From: Candidatus Dadabacteria bacterium CSP1-2
GTDB lineage: Bacteria; Desulfobacterota_D; UBA1144; Nemesobacterales; CSP1-2
Assembly: GCA_001443445.1 (NCBI GenBank)
Contig: LDXN01000022.1
Location: forward strand, 1 to 43,031
Reading direction: 5' to 3'
DNA: 43,031 nucleotides
The notes below the pieces were generated by a model. That model worked only from the letters and a program-made list of their open reading frames with translations. It searched no databases and was not told where the DNA came from. Numbering within the stretch: the stretch's first letter is position 1; every line of letters starts with the position of its first letter. The position numbers and the translations under genes were made by a program. Shown here piece after piece: positions 43,008 to 43,031 of this stretch.

Positions 43008-43031
43008 TAAATTTAACATTTTGTGCTGTGT

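Overview
The window is A+T-rich DNA from a diderm (Gram-negative-type) bacterium. The envelope genes show this: an OmpA/Pal-type lipoprotein, an ExbB/ExbD pair, an AMIN-domain amidase, an M23 peptidase and a diaminopimelate decarboxylase. The mixture of LigA, an archaeal/bacterial PolX with a PHP domain, ApgM-type phosphoglycerate mutase and an ArsA ATPase with a C-terminal HSP20-like domain recalls Desulfobacterota/Dadabacteria-like lineages, but that placement is inference. No rRNA is present.

Layout. (1) 1-3775 is a mobile-element cluster: two identical IS110-type left ends lie head to head (one runs off the left edge), the rightward one followed at once by a complete IS1182-type element with 15-bp terminal inverted repeats. 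(2) 3977-8482 holds a CBS-domain protein, a stand-alone LigD-type 3'-phosphoesterase, a structured-RNA candidate (about 5801-5926), a periplasmic rhodanese, a small lipoprotein-like protein and an ArsA-HSP20 ATPase. (3) 8715-13496 holds a small unknown protein, a ferritin-like protein, a cyclase-family hydrolase, a gene stump abutting tRNA-Leu(GAG), apgM and a PhnP-like metallo-hydrolase. (4) 13639-22633 is a cell-wall and DNA-repair block: amidase, polX, ligA, a DUF559 nuclease bounded by inverted repeats, rlmB and an M23 peptidase. (5) 22867-28704 holds a YqjD/YqjE-like membrane pair, a coiled-coil protein with 14-residue repeats, a vapBC pair with a visible operator, a nitrilase-family enzyme, cdsA and a PurN-like protein with an altered active site. 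(6) 28844-33418 holds two Rieske proteins around a dead ISNCY-type transposase, a MerR regulator and an exbB-exbD-HMA operon. (7) 33772-42807 holds lysA, an SDR enzyme, a secreted small protein plus an OmpA lipoprotein, dcd, leuCD and two unknown genes. The window ends in the 3' half of a tRNA-Ala(GGC)-like gene.

Most chromosomal genes are housekeeping. The intergenic DNA is unusually rich in short palindromic repeats. One group keeps GTAG...CTAC ends while the inner palindrome changes from copy to copy. A second group is built on G-rich/C-rich arms around a T-rich loop. A third has CCCTGAG/CTCAGGG arms, and one copy of it has inserted 23 bp into a dead transposase and duplicated 9 bp.

The features most worth a second look are the IS110 leaders, which fold like bridge RNAs and contain the junction octamer; the RNA candidate at 5801-5926, which resembles an IscB-type (HEARO/omegaRNA) guide scaffold but has no nuclease gene beside it; the DUF559 cassette; and the two tRNA-associated junctions. 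All family assignments rest on reading motifs by eye; no database search was run.
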